Assembly (NCBI GenBank): GCA_903861005.1 | Contig: CAIOSP010000086.1 | Coordinates: 1 to 64,000 of the forward strand | Reading direction: 5' to 3' | Source of the DNA: an uncultured Pseudomonadota bacterium | GTDB lineage: Bacteria; Myxococcota_A; UBA796; GCA-2862545 | DNA: 64,000 bases | Shown here: in pieces, positions 50,204 through 58,592 of the stretch | How positions within the stretch are numbered: position 1 is the first letter of the stretch | Layout of the letters: every line of letters begins with the position of its first letter | Made by a program: the position numbers and the translations under genes | Notes under the pieces: model-generated | The model's database searches: none | Told to the model about the DNA's origin: nothing | The model's input: only the letters and a program-made list of their open reading frames with translations

Positions 50204-51085
50204 ATGCGCGTGAGCCTGGATCAACTTGAGGCGTTGGAGGCGATCGTCCGACAGGGCAGCTTCGCCGGGGCCGCGACGTCGCTCCACAAGGCCCAGTCGG
50301 CCGTGAGCTACGCGGTACGGCAGCTGGAGGAGTCGCTCGGCGTGCTGGTGTTCGACCGCTCCGGGCACCGGGCGACCCTCACGCCCGCCGGCGTCGCCAT
50401 CCTCGACGAGGCCCGGATCGTGCTTTCCCGGGCGCGCCGCATCACCTGGCTGGCCGACCACTTCGCGGGCGGATGGGAGCCACGCCTGCACGTGGTCGTC
50501 GACGGCGCGCTGCCGATGGGGCCCCTGCTGCAGGCGCTCAAGCGGATGAGCGACGAGGGCGTGCCCACCCACATCCAGCTGCGCACGGAGTACCTAGGCG
50601 GCGTTCAACGTCGATTTGAGGCGGACGGCTCCGACCTGATGATCGCCAAGGAGTTCCGACGTGAGTCTTGGATGGAGGTCCGGGCGCTCGCCGAGGTCAC
50701 CATGGTGCTGGTCGCGTCGCCCGAGCACGCCGTCCACCAGACGTCGGAGCCGCACGACACCACCTCGCTCCAGCGCTTCCTGGAGCTCGCGGTGCACGAC
50801 TCGTCGGACGAGACGTCCGCCGTGGACACCAACGACATCGGGGGCGCGCGGGTGTTCTACTTGGGCGACTTCAACGCCAAACGCGACGGCCTGCGGATCG
50901 GGCTTGGATTCGGCTGGGTGCCCGAGCCGCTGGTCGCGGATGACCTGGAGACCGGCGCCCTCAAGCTCGTGCGCTACACGCCGGGGGCCACGCGCCGGTT
51001 CACGCCTTGGCTGGTCACGCGGACGGACCGACCGCTCGGGCGCGCCGCGCAGCGGCTCACGGAGCTACTCACGGTGGCACTTTGA
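50204..51085 (+). CDS. LysR-family transcriptional regulator of the hmgA-hppD operon
   Basis: 293 residues. The winged helix-turn-helix at residues 4-60 is standard (LDQLEALEAIVRQGSFAGAA, SAVSYAVRQLEESLGV), followed by a substrate-binding domain whose start is HVVVDGALPMGPLLQAL. It is divergent from hmgA-hppD over an 85-base spacer with two palindromes, so it very likely controls tyrosine/homogentisate breakdown. The effector may be an aromatic intermediate of that pathway. Confidence 0.9.
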   Translation: MRVSLDQLEALEAIVRQGSFAGAATSLHKAQSAVSYAVRQLEESLGVLVFDRSGHRATLTPAGVAILDEARIVLSRARRITWLADHFAGGWEPRLHVVVDGALPMGPLLQALKRMSDEGVPTHIQLRTEYLGGVQRRFEADGSDLMIAKEFRRESWMEVRALAEVTMVLVASPEHAVHQTSEPHDTTSLQRFLELAVHDSSDETSAVDTNDIGGARVFYLGDFNAKRDGLRIGLGFGWVPEPLVADDLETGALKLVRYTPGATRRFTPWLVTRTDRPLGRAAQRLTELLTVAL

Positions 51086-51111
51086 ACGGGACCCTCGACC
51101 TGAGGCGCCGG

Positions 51112-51123
51112 ATGGTGCACCAT
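51112..51123. promoter_or_regulatory. perfect 12-bp palindrome before the GH31 gene
   Basis: ATGGTGCACCAT, flanked by GGCGCC on both sides (2-base bulge on the left). It lies 20 bases before the GH31 ATG and after the LysR stop. It could be an operator or a hairpin that ends the LysR transcript. Confidence 0.4.
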
Positions 51124-51143
51124 GGCGCCGCACGAGGTGACGT

Positions 51144-53582
51144 ATGCGAACTGCCGCACTCCTGATCACGTTGGCCCTGAGCGGATGCACGACCGACGAA
51201 CCCAAGCCCGATGAGACCGCCGGCGCGGTGGCCTGGGACGAGGCGTCGAACACGCTGACGCTCCGCCGCGCGGACAAGACGCTGCTCACCATCCCGCTGT
51301 CCGGCTTTACCGTCGCGGTGACCGACGCGTACAACGACCTGCGCTCCTACGACCCCTTCTGGGACGACTACACGGTCACCTGGCTCAGCCCGCGCTCCGC
51401 GAGCGTGACCGCGGCGACGACCACCACGCTGGTGGTCGATCTGGCCTACGACCAGGGCCTGCACGCCACGCTCACGGGCACCGAGGAGGCAGACGGCCGC
51501 TGGAACCTCACGCTGGTCCCCAACGACAAGGCCAAGGTGGTCTACTTCAAGCTGAGCGCGGGCGTGAGCCCGACCGAGCGCTTCTACGGCCTGGGCGGTG
51601 TGCTCGACACGCCCGACCACCGCGGCAAGCGCCGGGGCATGCAGACCGAGCTCGATGTGGAGGTGGAGAGCAGCTACAACGAGGCGCACGTCCCGATCCC
51701 GCTGCTGATCGGCACGAAGGGCTGGGGCCTGTTCGTCGAGGACCAGCACCCGATGGTGTGGGACGTCGCGACCGCCGCCGCCGATCAGGTGGACATGACG
51801 GTGGGCACCGGCAAGGATTCCGCCGCGGGTCTGCACTTCCACCTGTACACGGCCGAGCAGCCCATCGACATCACCGCGCACTACTGGGCGGACACCGGCG
51901 CGCCCAAGAAGCCGGCGCCGTGGGCACTCGGCCCCCTCGTCTGGCGTGACGAGAACAAGGACCAGGCCGAGTTCGAGAACGACCTGGACACCATGCGCGA
52001 CCTGGACCTGGCCGCGAGCGGCGTGTGGATCGACCGCCCCTACGCGAGCGGCATCCAGACCTTCGACTTCGACGCGGTGAAGTTCCCCGACGCCGACGCC
52101 GCGATCGCCCACGCGCACGCCAGCGGCTACCGCGTGGCGCTGTGGCACGCGCCCTACCTGTCGGAGACCGAGTCCCCGACGCTGTACGCCGAGGCGCTGT
52201 CCAAGGGCTACTTCCCCGAGATCATCCCGCCCGTGTTCAACAACTGGGGCCCGGCGATCGACTTCACCAGCCCAGACGCCATGGCCTTCTGGACCGAGCA
52301 GGTCCGCAAGTACACCGACCGCGGCATCGAAGGTTTCAAGCTGGACTACGGCGAGGACGTGGTGGTCGGCGTCACCGGCGGCCGCGTGCCCTGGCTGTTC
52401 CGCGACGGCACGGACGAGCGCACGATGCACGCGCAGTACCAGGCGCTGTACCACCAGGCCTACTCGGACGCGTTGCCGGAGGACAACTTCCTCCTGGTGC
52501 GCGCAGGCACGTACGGCGATCAGACGGTCGCGAGCGTGATCTGGCCCGGTGATCTGGACGCGGACCTGCTGGCCTTCAAGGAGCCCGCGGTGGACCGCAA
52601 CGGAGACGCCTACATCGCCGTCGGTGGCCTGGAGGCGAGCCTCGTCGACGCCCTGTCGCTCGGGCCGTCCGGCTACCCGTTCTACGGCTCCGACACGGGC
52701 GGCTACCGCCAGTCGCCGCCGGACAAGGAGACCCTCACGCGGTGGTTTGAGCAGACCGCGCTCTCCACCGTCATGCAGATCGGGAACAGCTCGAACGACA
52801 TGGCGTGGGAGCCCACCGAGATCAACGGCTTCGACGCCGACATGCTCGACTGGTACCGCGACTACACGCGCCTTCACCAGCGCCTGTTCCCCTACCTGTG
52901 GAGCTACGCCAACCAGCTGGCGACCGGTGGCCGCCCGATCATGCGCCCTATCGGCCTAGCCTTCCCTGAGCTGGAGTCCGAGCCGGGCGACACCTACATG
53001 CTGGGCGACTCGCTGCTGGTCGCGCCGGTGGTCCGCCGCGACGCGCGCGCGCGCGACATCACGTTCCCCCGCGGGTCGTGGGTGAACTGGTTCGACGGGT
53101 CGGTGGTCGACGGCGACCAGAGCGTCACGGTCGACGCGCCGCTCGAGTCGCTGCCGCTCTACCTGGCCGCGGGCGGGATCGTGCCGCTGCTCCGCCCGAC
53201 GATCGACACGATCTCTCCGGTGGAGAACCCGGAGGCGGTGGACTCCTACGCGACCGATCCCGGCGTGCTGTGGGTGAGGCTCACGCCCGGGCCGCTGTCC
53301 GAGTTCAACGTGTTCGACGCGTCGCGGATCGAGCAGGAGCAGACGGACGGCGCCGTCACGCTGTCATGGACCGAGGGCACCAAGTTCATGAAGGGCGCCA
53401 TGATCGAGTCGATCGCCACGCCGCGCCCGGCGACCGTCACGCTGGACGACGCGACGGCGCTCGCGGAAGCGGCCGACCAGGACAGCCTGCCGATCACCGG
53501 GGGCTGGAGCTGGTCCGCGGACGCCGGCGGCACGCTGTCGATCCGCATCCCGGCGGGGAGCCACAGCGTCCGCGTGGAGTGA
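51144..53582 (+). CDS. GH31-family glycoside hydrolase, lipoprotein
   Basis: 812 residues. MRTAALLITLALSGCTTDE is a lipoprotein signal (LSGC, Cys15). The N-terminal beta domain has RFYGLGGVLD, the GH31 barrel has VWIDRPYASG, the nucleophile Asp about 400 in KLDYGED, and the acid/base Asp about 468 in WPGDLDADL. YPFYGSDTGGY and a C-terminal beta domain complete the family (for example alpha-glucosidase, alpha-xylosidase or sulfoquinovosidase). The YGEDV and DTGGY residues are typical; the sugar specificity is not predictable. It should act in the periplasm or on the surface. Confidence 0.9.
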   Translation: MRTAALLITLALSGCTTDEPKPDETAGAVAWDEASNTLTLRRADKTLLTIPLSGFTVAVTDAYNDLRSYDPFWDDYTVTWLSPRSASVTAATTTTLVVDLAYDQGLHATLTGTEEADGRWNLTLVPNDKAKVVYFKLSAGVSPTERFYGLGGVLDTPDHRGKRRGMQTELDVEVESSYNEAHVPIPLLIGTKGWGLFVEDQHPMVWDVATAAADQVDMTVGTGKDSAAGLHFHLYTAEQPIDITAHYWADTGAPKKPAPWALGPLVWRDENKDQAEFENDLDTMRDLDLAASGVWIDRPYASGIQTFDFDAVKFPDADAAIAHAHASGYRVALWHAPYLSETESPTLYAEALSKGYFPEIIPPVFNNWGPAIDFTSPDAMAFWTEQVRKYTDRGIEGFKLDYGEDVVVGVTGGRVPWLFRDGTDERTMHAQYQALYHQAYSDALPEDNFLLVRAGTYGDQTVASVIWPGDLDADLLAFKEPAVDRNGDAYIAVGGLEASLVDALSLGPSGYPFYGSDTGGYRQSPPDKETLTRWFEQTALSTVMQIGNSSNDMAWEPTEINGFDADMLDWYRDYTRLHQRLFPYLWSYANQLATGGRPIMRPIGLAFPELESEPGDTYMLGDSLLVAPVVRRDARARDITFPRGSWVNWFDGSVVDGDQSVTVDAPLESLPLYLAAGGIVPLLRPTIDTISPVENPEAVDSYATDPGVLWVRLTPGPLSEFNVFDASRIEQEQTDGAVTLSWTEGTKFMKGAMIESIATPRPATVTLDDATALAEAADQDSLPITGGWSWSADAGGTLSIRIPAGSHSVRVE

Positions 53583-53592
53583 GGCCTCACGG

Positions 53593-53621
53593 ACCCGCGC
53601 GTTCGGATTGCACGCGCGGGT
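53593..53621. terminator. terminator hairpin after the GH31 gene
   Basis: ACCCGCGCG and CGCGCGGGT form a perfect 9-bp stem with an 11-base loop, 10 bases after the stop codon. Confidence 0.6.
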
Positions 53622-53662
53622 CGATGAGCGTGCGCGCTAGATTCCGCGCCGAGAGGTCCACG

Positions 53663-55300
53663 TTGCGTGTCCCCGTCGTGCGCGCGGTCGTCCTACTCGT
53701 GGCCTGCGCCCGCGAGGCCGCGCCGGGTCGCCCGGACCCGGAGGCCGACGCGTCCCCACGCCCCACACCTCCGCCGACGACCGAGGCGCCATGGCGTGTC
53801 GAGTCCGATCAGGCGTACGCGTATCTGGGGACCTCGGTGGCCTCCGCCGGGGATGTGAACGACGACGGCTTCGCCGACGTGGTCCTGGGCGCGTGGGGAT
53901 ACGCCCATGGCGAGGACGGCGAAGGCCAGGCGTCGGTGTACGAAGGCTCCCCAACGGGCCTGGCCGCCGTCCCGGCGTGGACCGCCGAGTCGGACCAGCC
54001 TTGGTCGGACTTCGGGAACTCCGTGTCGTCTGCGGGCGACGTGAACGGCGACGGCTACGACGACGTGATCGTCGGCGCGCCCTTCTTTCCGGGGTTGCAG
54101 GTCGCGTTCGGACGCGCCTATCTGTACTTGGGCGGGGCGGATGGCCTCTCGCCCAACGCCGACTGGATCGCCGAAGGCGACCAGCTCTCCGAGGCGTTGG
54201 GGTGGTCGGTGGCGGCGGCCGGCGACGTCAACGGAGACGGCTTCGGCGACGTGGTCGTGAGCGCGGTCGGCCATCAGAACACCCTGGCGGCGGACGGTGT
54301 GCACTCGGTCGGGCGCGTGTACCTGTACCTGGGATCGGCAGCCGGGCTGTCCGACGCCCCCGCGTGGACCGCCGTCGCACCCACGCCAGAGGCGCACCTC
54401 GGCCACTCGGTCGCGGGCGCTGGCGACGTGAACGGCGATGGCTACGACGACGTGGCCGTAGGCTCCCAGCCGGCACAGGGAGAGACCCCCGCGGCCGGCG
54501 TGTACCTGGGATCGGCGACCGGGCTGTCTGCCGCACCCGCGTGGGGCGCTGAGCGGCCGGGTCCTATACTGAACCTCGCCGTGCAGGTGGCGTCCGCCGG
54601 TGACGTCAACGGGGATGGCTACGGCGATCTGGTGGTCGGGGTGGACAGCAACTTCACGCCTCCAGGATCGGAGAGGAACGTGCACGATGGACACGCCGAT
54701 GTGTTCCTCGGCTCAGCGAGCGGGCTGTCGCCGCTGGCCGCCTGGACCCTGCCCTCCGACAACCAGGACGCGACCGTAGGCAGAGCCGTCGGCTCCGCCG
54801 GTGACGTGAACAACGACGGCTACGACGACCTGCTGATCGGCGTGCCCTACGCCACGAACCCGGAGTTGGACGAGGGCCAGGCGCGCCTGTTCCTCGGGTC
54901 TCCCGCAGGGCTGGCGGTGGAGCCCTCGTGGACCGCCGAACCAGACCTCGAGGCCGCGTTCTTCGGAGACGCCGTCGCCTCCGCCGGCGACGTCAACGGC
55001 GACGGACGGGACGACGTGGTGATCGGGTCCAGCCTGTACAGCCGCGACGAGCCGGACGAAGGAGCCGCGTTCGTCTACCTGCGGGCGGGGGATGCGCCAG
55101 ACGACACCGACCCGCCGAGCGACACGGACCCGATCGTCGACACCGACGACGCAACAGCCGATGACACGGACCCGCAGCCTACGGCGCCCAAGTCCACGTG
55201 TGGGTGCGCGACCGCGAACGGCGCATCCTCCGTGAGCCCCGCGCTCGCGCTGGTCCTCACGGTGGCCTCGCGTCGCCGGAGACGCCCGATCACGGGTTGA
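53663..55300 (+). CDS. FG-GAP seven-bladed beta-propeller protein with MYXO-CTERM-like tail
   Basis: 545 residues from TTG 53663, chosen because GAGAGG lies 6 bases before it and the next residues form a lipoprotein-type signal (VPVVRAVVLLVACAREA, Cys16). Seven copies of the FG-GAP/integrin-alpha calcium motif follow (for example SAGDVNGDGYDDVIVGAP), enough for a complete seven-bladed propeller. After an Asp-Thr-rich linker the end has CGCATANGASS, a hydrophobic helix and RRRRRP, a MYXO-CTERM-like tail. The protein is surface or secreted; a binding or adhesion role is the usual inference. Confidence 0.83.
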   Translation: MRVPVVRAVVLLVACAREAAPGRPDPEADASPRPTPPPTTEAPWRVESDQAYAYLGTSVASAGDVNDDGFADVVLGAWGYAHGEDGEGQASVYEGSPTGLAAVPAWTAESDQPWSDFGNSVSSAGDVNGDGYDDVIVGAPFFPGLQVAFGRAYLYLGGADGLSPNADWIAEGDQLSEALGWSVAAAGDVNGDGFGDVVVSAVGHQNTLAADGVHSVGRVYLYLGSAAGLSDAPAWTAVAPTPEAHLGHSVAGAGDVNGDGYDDVAVGSQPAQGETPAAGVYLGSATGLSAAPAWGAERPGPILNLAVQVASAGDVNGDGYGDLVVGVDSNFTPPGSERNVHDGHADVFLGSASGLSPLAAWTLPSDNQDATVGRAVGSAGDVNNDGYDDLLIGVPYATNPELDEGQARLFLGSPAGLAVEPSWTAEPDLEAAFFGDAVASAGDVNGDGRDDVVIGSSLYSRDEPDEGAAFVYLRAGDAPDDTDPPSDTDPIVDTDDATADDTDPQPTAPKSTCGCATANGASSVSPALALVLTVASRRRRRPITG

Positions 55301-56270
55301 ACACGACCGTCGGCTCGGGCGTGGCGATCTGGTGGATCCAGACGTCGTCGATCCACGCGTCGACCAACGCGCAGTCGCCCGAGCGCGCCGTGAGCACGAT
55401 CGACTTGGGCGTGCCGTCGCCAACGATGGGCTCCGAGACGACCTCCGTCCACGGCAGCGCGCAGGTGCTGCAGGCAGACAGCCCGCAGCCGTAGTCGGTC
55501 ACCGCGGCGCCGACGCTGTAGGCGTTGGAGTTCACCGACGTGCCGCCGCTGCAGAAGTCGTAGTGCTCGCCGCTCAGCAGGCTGTTGTAGGACAGCTCCC
55601 AGGTGCCCACGGGCAGCGTGACCGCACGCCCGACCGTGGCGCGGATGCCGTTGTACGGGGACACGTAGCAGCTGGATTTGCCGAACAGGTGAATGGCCGT
55701 GACGCCCGTGTTCGTGGTGCCCAGCTCGCCGTTGCACTCTTCCGTCGAGCCCGGGTCCACGTTCTCGCAGGCGCCGGTCCACGGCGCGATCGTCACGTCG
55801 TCCCAGGTCTCCCACAACGGGAAGACATGGCGCGGGTCGCCCAGGTCGTTGAGGGTCGCGTCGCAGGCGTCCGCGTAGATCGTGCTGTCGCCGGGCGGGA
55901 GCAGGTCGATGCGAACCCAGACCGTGCCCGCCCCGCCCGCGCTCGCGTCGACCCAATGGAACAGGCTCGCTCCGGTGGCGTCTTCGAAGGCGAGGTTCGA
56001 CAGGTCGGCCGCGAGGCCGTGGAACGCCGGCACGTCGACGTGCACCGCGTAGCTGTCGAGCGTGGTGTTGCCGCCGTTGGTCACCACGATCGGGAAGCGG
56101 CAGCGCAGCGAGCCGTCGCCCGTGTCGACGGTCACGACGTCCGTGTCCGGCGGCGCGTCGGTGTCCGCGACGAGGTCTGTGTCGACGGGGGAGCCCGTGT
56201 CGTCCTTGACCGCGATGCCGACCGGAATGACGCAGCCCGACAGGAACACCAAGGGGATCAATCGGCGCAC
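55290..56270 (-). CDS. lipoprotein with DUF2341-like domain
   Basis: 326 residues from GTG 56270, with GGAGG 4 bases upstream; a start at 56315 would break the signal peptide. RRLIPLVFLSGCVIP gives lipobox LSGC. An Asp-Thr linker (DTDLVADTDAPPDTD) leads to a beta domain RCRFPIVVTNGGNTTL and WVRIDLLPPGDSTIYAD, as in the DUF2341 family, and then a Cys-rich second part with SACSTCALPW. Its 3' end overlaps the convergent propeller gene by 11 bases. Function unknown; probably surface binding of a glycan or protein. Confidence 0.8.
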   Translation of the reverse strand: MRRLIPLVFLSGCVIPVGIAVKDDTGSPVDTDLVADTDAPPDTDVVTVDTGDGSLRCRFPIVVTNGGNTTLDSYAVHVDVPAFHGLAADLSNLAFEDATGASLFHWVDASAGGAGTVWVRIDLLPPGDSTIYADACDATLNDLGDPRHVFPLWETWDDVTIAPWTGACENVDPGSTEECNGELGTTNTGVTAIHLFGKSSCYVSPYNGIRATVGRAVTLPVGTWELSYNSLLSGEHYDFCSGGTSVNSNAYSVGAAVTDYGCGLSACSTCALPWTEVVSEPIVGDGTPKSIVLTARSGDCALVDAWIDDVWIHQIATPEPTVVFNP

Positions 56271-56324
56271 GCGTCCTCCAGCAGGAGCCGCAGAGTACAA
56301 CGCATGAAACCCCAACGCAAACCG

Positions 56325-57284
56325 TCAGTCTGCGAGGGTTCGCACCGGCTCGATGCACACGTCCTTACCGTCGACCAGCGCGTCCCACTCCGCGAGCGGA
56401 CGCGAGGCGAACACCTCGGTCCACGCCGCGCGAACCTCAGCCGCGCGTGCGCCGCGGACGTAAGCGGTACCGGACAGATCGGGGCGCTCCACGAGCACGC
56501 AGCAGGCCTCGTAGAACTCGGGCTCCAACGGGGAGAAAGCGATCGCGCGGCCATCCTGGGTGGCGAACACGCCGCAGCAGGGCGCGTCTCCGCCGATGGC
56601 GCCGAGGCCCTTGCGCATGTCGTGGCCAGACTTGGCGATCGCCTCGCTGAAGAAGCCCAGGCGTCGGACCTCTTCCGTCATCGAGACGTCGATGTGGCAG
56701 CCAAGGCCGGTGCGCGCCACGCCGCGAAGGGCGGCGAGCACGTAGATGGCGCCGGGGAGCGACCCGCCCGCGACATCGGCGATCTGCGCGCCGGGGACGT
56801 AGGGCGTGACGCCGGCAGGCGCCAGGAGGTCGAGCACGCCGGAGCGCGCGACGTAGTTCAGATCGTGCCCCGCGCGCTGCGAGAGCGGACCGGTCTGCCC
56901 GAAGCCCGAGATGGAGCACAGGATGGCCGCCGGGTTGGCGGCGTGGATGGCGTCCCAACCAAAGCCCAGGCGCGCGAGCACGCCGGGCCGGAAGCCCTCG
57001 ACGATCACCTCGGCGGACTGAATCTGCTCCCACACGATCGCGCGGCCTTCGTCGGACTTCAGGTCCAGCTCGAGGATGCGCTTGCCCACGTTCAGCGCGG
57101 ACCACACCACGCCCTTCTTGTCCTCCAGAGGGGGCAGGAACTTGAGGCCCTCGCCGCCCGGAGGCTCGACCTTGGTCACGTCCGCGCCCATGTCGACGAG
57201 CATGCGCGTCAGCAGCGGACCCGGCAGGTAACGGGACAGATCGAGGACACGCAGTCCTTCCAGCGGTCGGAACGAGGCGTCCAC
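56325..57284 (-). CDS. alpha-methylacyl-CoA racemase-like CoA-transferase family III protein
   Basis: 319 residues from GTG 57284, with GGAGG 7 bases upstream. GLRVLDLSRYLPGPLLTRML, GADVTKVEPPGG and LELDLKSDEGR mark the CaiB/BaiF family. GQTGPLSQRAGHDLNYVA, then IADVAGGSLPGA and LEPEFYEACC carry the His, Asp and Glu used by racemases such as mycobacterial MCR. The enzyme would convert 25R to 25S methyl-branched sterol-CoA before beta-oxidation. It is divergent from fadAB across a KstR-type operator, which supports a sterol role. Acyl-CoA transferase is the alternative. Confidence 0.85.
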   Translation of the reverse strand: MDASFRPLEGLRVLDLSRYLPGPLLTRMLVDMGADVTKVEPPGGEGLKFLPPLEDKKGVVWSALNVGKRILELDLKSDEGRAIVWEQIQSAEVIVEGFRPGVLARLGFGWDAIHAANPAAILCSISGFGQTGPLSQRAGHDLNYVARSGVLDLLAPAGVTPYVPGAQIADVAGGSLPGAIYVLAALRGVARTGLGCHIDVSMTEEVRRLGFFSEAIAKSGHDMRKGLGAIGGDAPCCGVFATQDGRAIAFSPLEPEFYEACCVLVERPDLSGTAYVRGARAAEVRAAWTEVFASRPLAEWDALVDGKDVCIEPVRTLAD

Positions 57285-57338
57285 CAGGGACCTCCGTGAT
57301 AGCCGTCGGGGCGACGGGCGCGGCGCTTTGGGCCGGGC

Positions 57339-57352
57339 TAGAACATGTTCTA
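57339..57352. promoter_or_regulatory. KstR-type operator between racemase and fadAB
   Basis: Perfect palindrome TAGAACATGTTCTA, 25 bases before the fadA ATG and 54 before the racemase GTG. It places both transcripts in the same regulon. Confidence 0.88.
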
Positions 57353-57377
57353 CTTCTTCTTGGGAGGCTGGTCCAAC

Positions 57378-58592
57378 ATGCAAGACGCATGGATCTTTGA
57401 CGCTGTCCGCACGCCCCGTGGCCGCGGCAAGGCCGGAGGCGGACTCAACACGGTCGCGCCGATCGCCCTCGCCCGCACCTCGCTCCAGGCGATTCGGGAT
57501 CGCAACTCGCTCGACACGTCGCTGGTGGACGATGTCTACCTGGGCATCGTCGAGCCCGTGAACGAGCAGGGCAGCAACCTCGCCCGCGTCGCGGTCATCT
57601 ACAGCGGGTACGACCAGAGCGTCCCCGGTGTGCAGATCAACCGCTACTGTGCCTCCGGCCTCGCCGCCGTGAACATGGCGGCGGCGCAGGTCATGGCCGG
57701 TCAGGCCCGCATGACGATCGGCGGCGGCATCGAGTCCATGAGCCGCGTCCCGATGGGCTCCAGCCGCGGCGCCTGGGCGACCGACCCGCAGGTCTCGATC
57801 TACACCAAGTTCGTCCCGCAGGGCATCAGCGCGGACCTGATCGCCACCAAGTGGGGCTACACGCGCGAGCACTGCGACGAGATCGCCGTGATGTCGCAGC
57901 AGCGCGCCGCCGCCGCGTGGGCCGAGGGCCGCTTCAACAAGTCGATCATCCCGGTGAAGGATGACAACGGCATGACCCTGCTCGCGCGCGACGAGCACAT
58001 GCGCCCCGACGCCACCGTCGCGGGCCTCGGCAAGCTGCCGCCCGCGTTCCTGCAGATGGGCGAGTCCTACGGCTTCGATGCCGTCGCGCAGCAGCGCTAC
58101 CCTGAGATCGAGCAGATCCACCACGTCCACCACGCGGGCAACAGCTCGGGCATCGTGGACGGCTCCGCGGCGGTGCTGATCGGCCGCAAGGACGTCGGTG
58201 ATGCCCACGGCCTCAAGCCGCGCGCGCGCATCCGCTCGTTCGCGTCGATCGGCTCTGAGCCCACCATCATGCTCACCGGCCCGTCCCTCGCCGTCGACCG
58301 CGCGCTCTCGCTCGCGGGCCTCACGGTCAAGGACATCGACCTGTGGGAGATCAACGAGGCGTTCGCCTCGGTGGTGCTGCGCTTCAAGGACGCGCTCGGC
58401 CTGGACATGGACCGCGTCAACGTCAACGGTGGCGCCATCGCGATGGGCCATCCGCTGGGCGCCACCGGGGCCATGATCCTGGGCACGCTGCTGGACGAGA
58501 TGGAGCGCCGGGATCTGCGCTTCGGTTGCGCCTCGCTCTGCGTGGGCGCGGGCATGGGCATCGCCACGATCATCGAGCGGGTGGACGCATGA
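57378..58592 (+). CDS. fadA: acetyl-CoA C-acyltransferase (FadA-type thiolase)
   Basis: 404 residues from ATG 57378; the longer ATG at 57345 would include the operator edge and lacks a fold match. The nucleophilic Cys is C91 in INRYCASGLAAVN, and the His and second Cys are in GGAIAMGHPLGATGA and CASLCVGAGMG. It removes two or three carbons as acetyl- or propionyl-CoA at the end of each beta-oxidation round. Its stop overlaps the fadB start by ATGA. Position behind a KstR-type operator suggests sterol side-chain work, like FadA5, although the sequence is nearer to general FadA/FadI. Confidence 0.9.
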   Translation: MQDAWIFDAVRTPRGRGKAGGGLNTVAPIALARTSLQAIRDRNSLDTSLVDDVYLGIVEPVNEQGSNLARVAVIYSGYDQSVPGVQINRYCASGLAAVNMAAAQVMAGQARMTIGGGIESMSRVPMGSSRGAWATDPQVSIYTKFVPQGISADLIATKWGYTREHCDEIAVMSQQRAAAAWAEGRFNKSIIPVKDDNGMTLLARDEHMRPDATVAGLGKLPPAFLQMGESYGFDAVAQQRYPEIEQIHHVHHAGNSSGIVDGSAAVLIGRKDVGDAHGLKPRARIRSFASIGSEPTIMLTGPSLAVDRALSLAGLTVKDIDLWEINEAFASVVLRFKDALGLDMDRVNVNGGAIAMGHPLGATGAMILGTLLDEMERRDLRFGCASLCVGAGMGIATIIERVDA

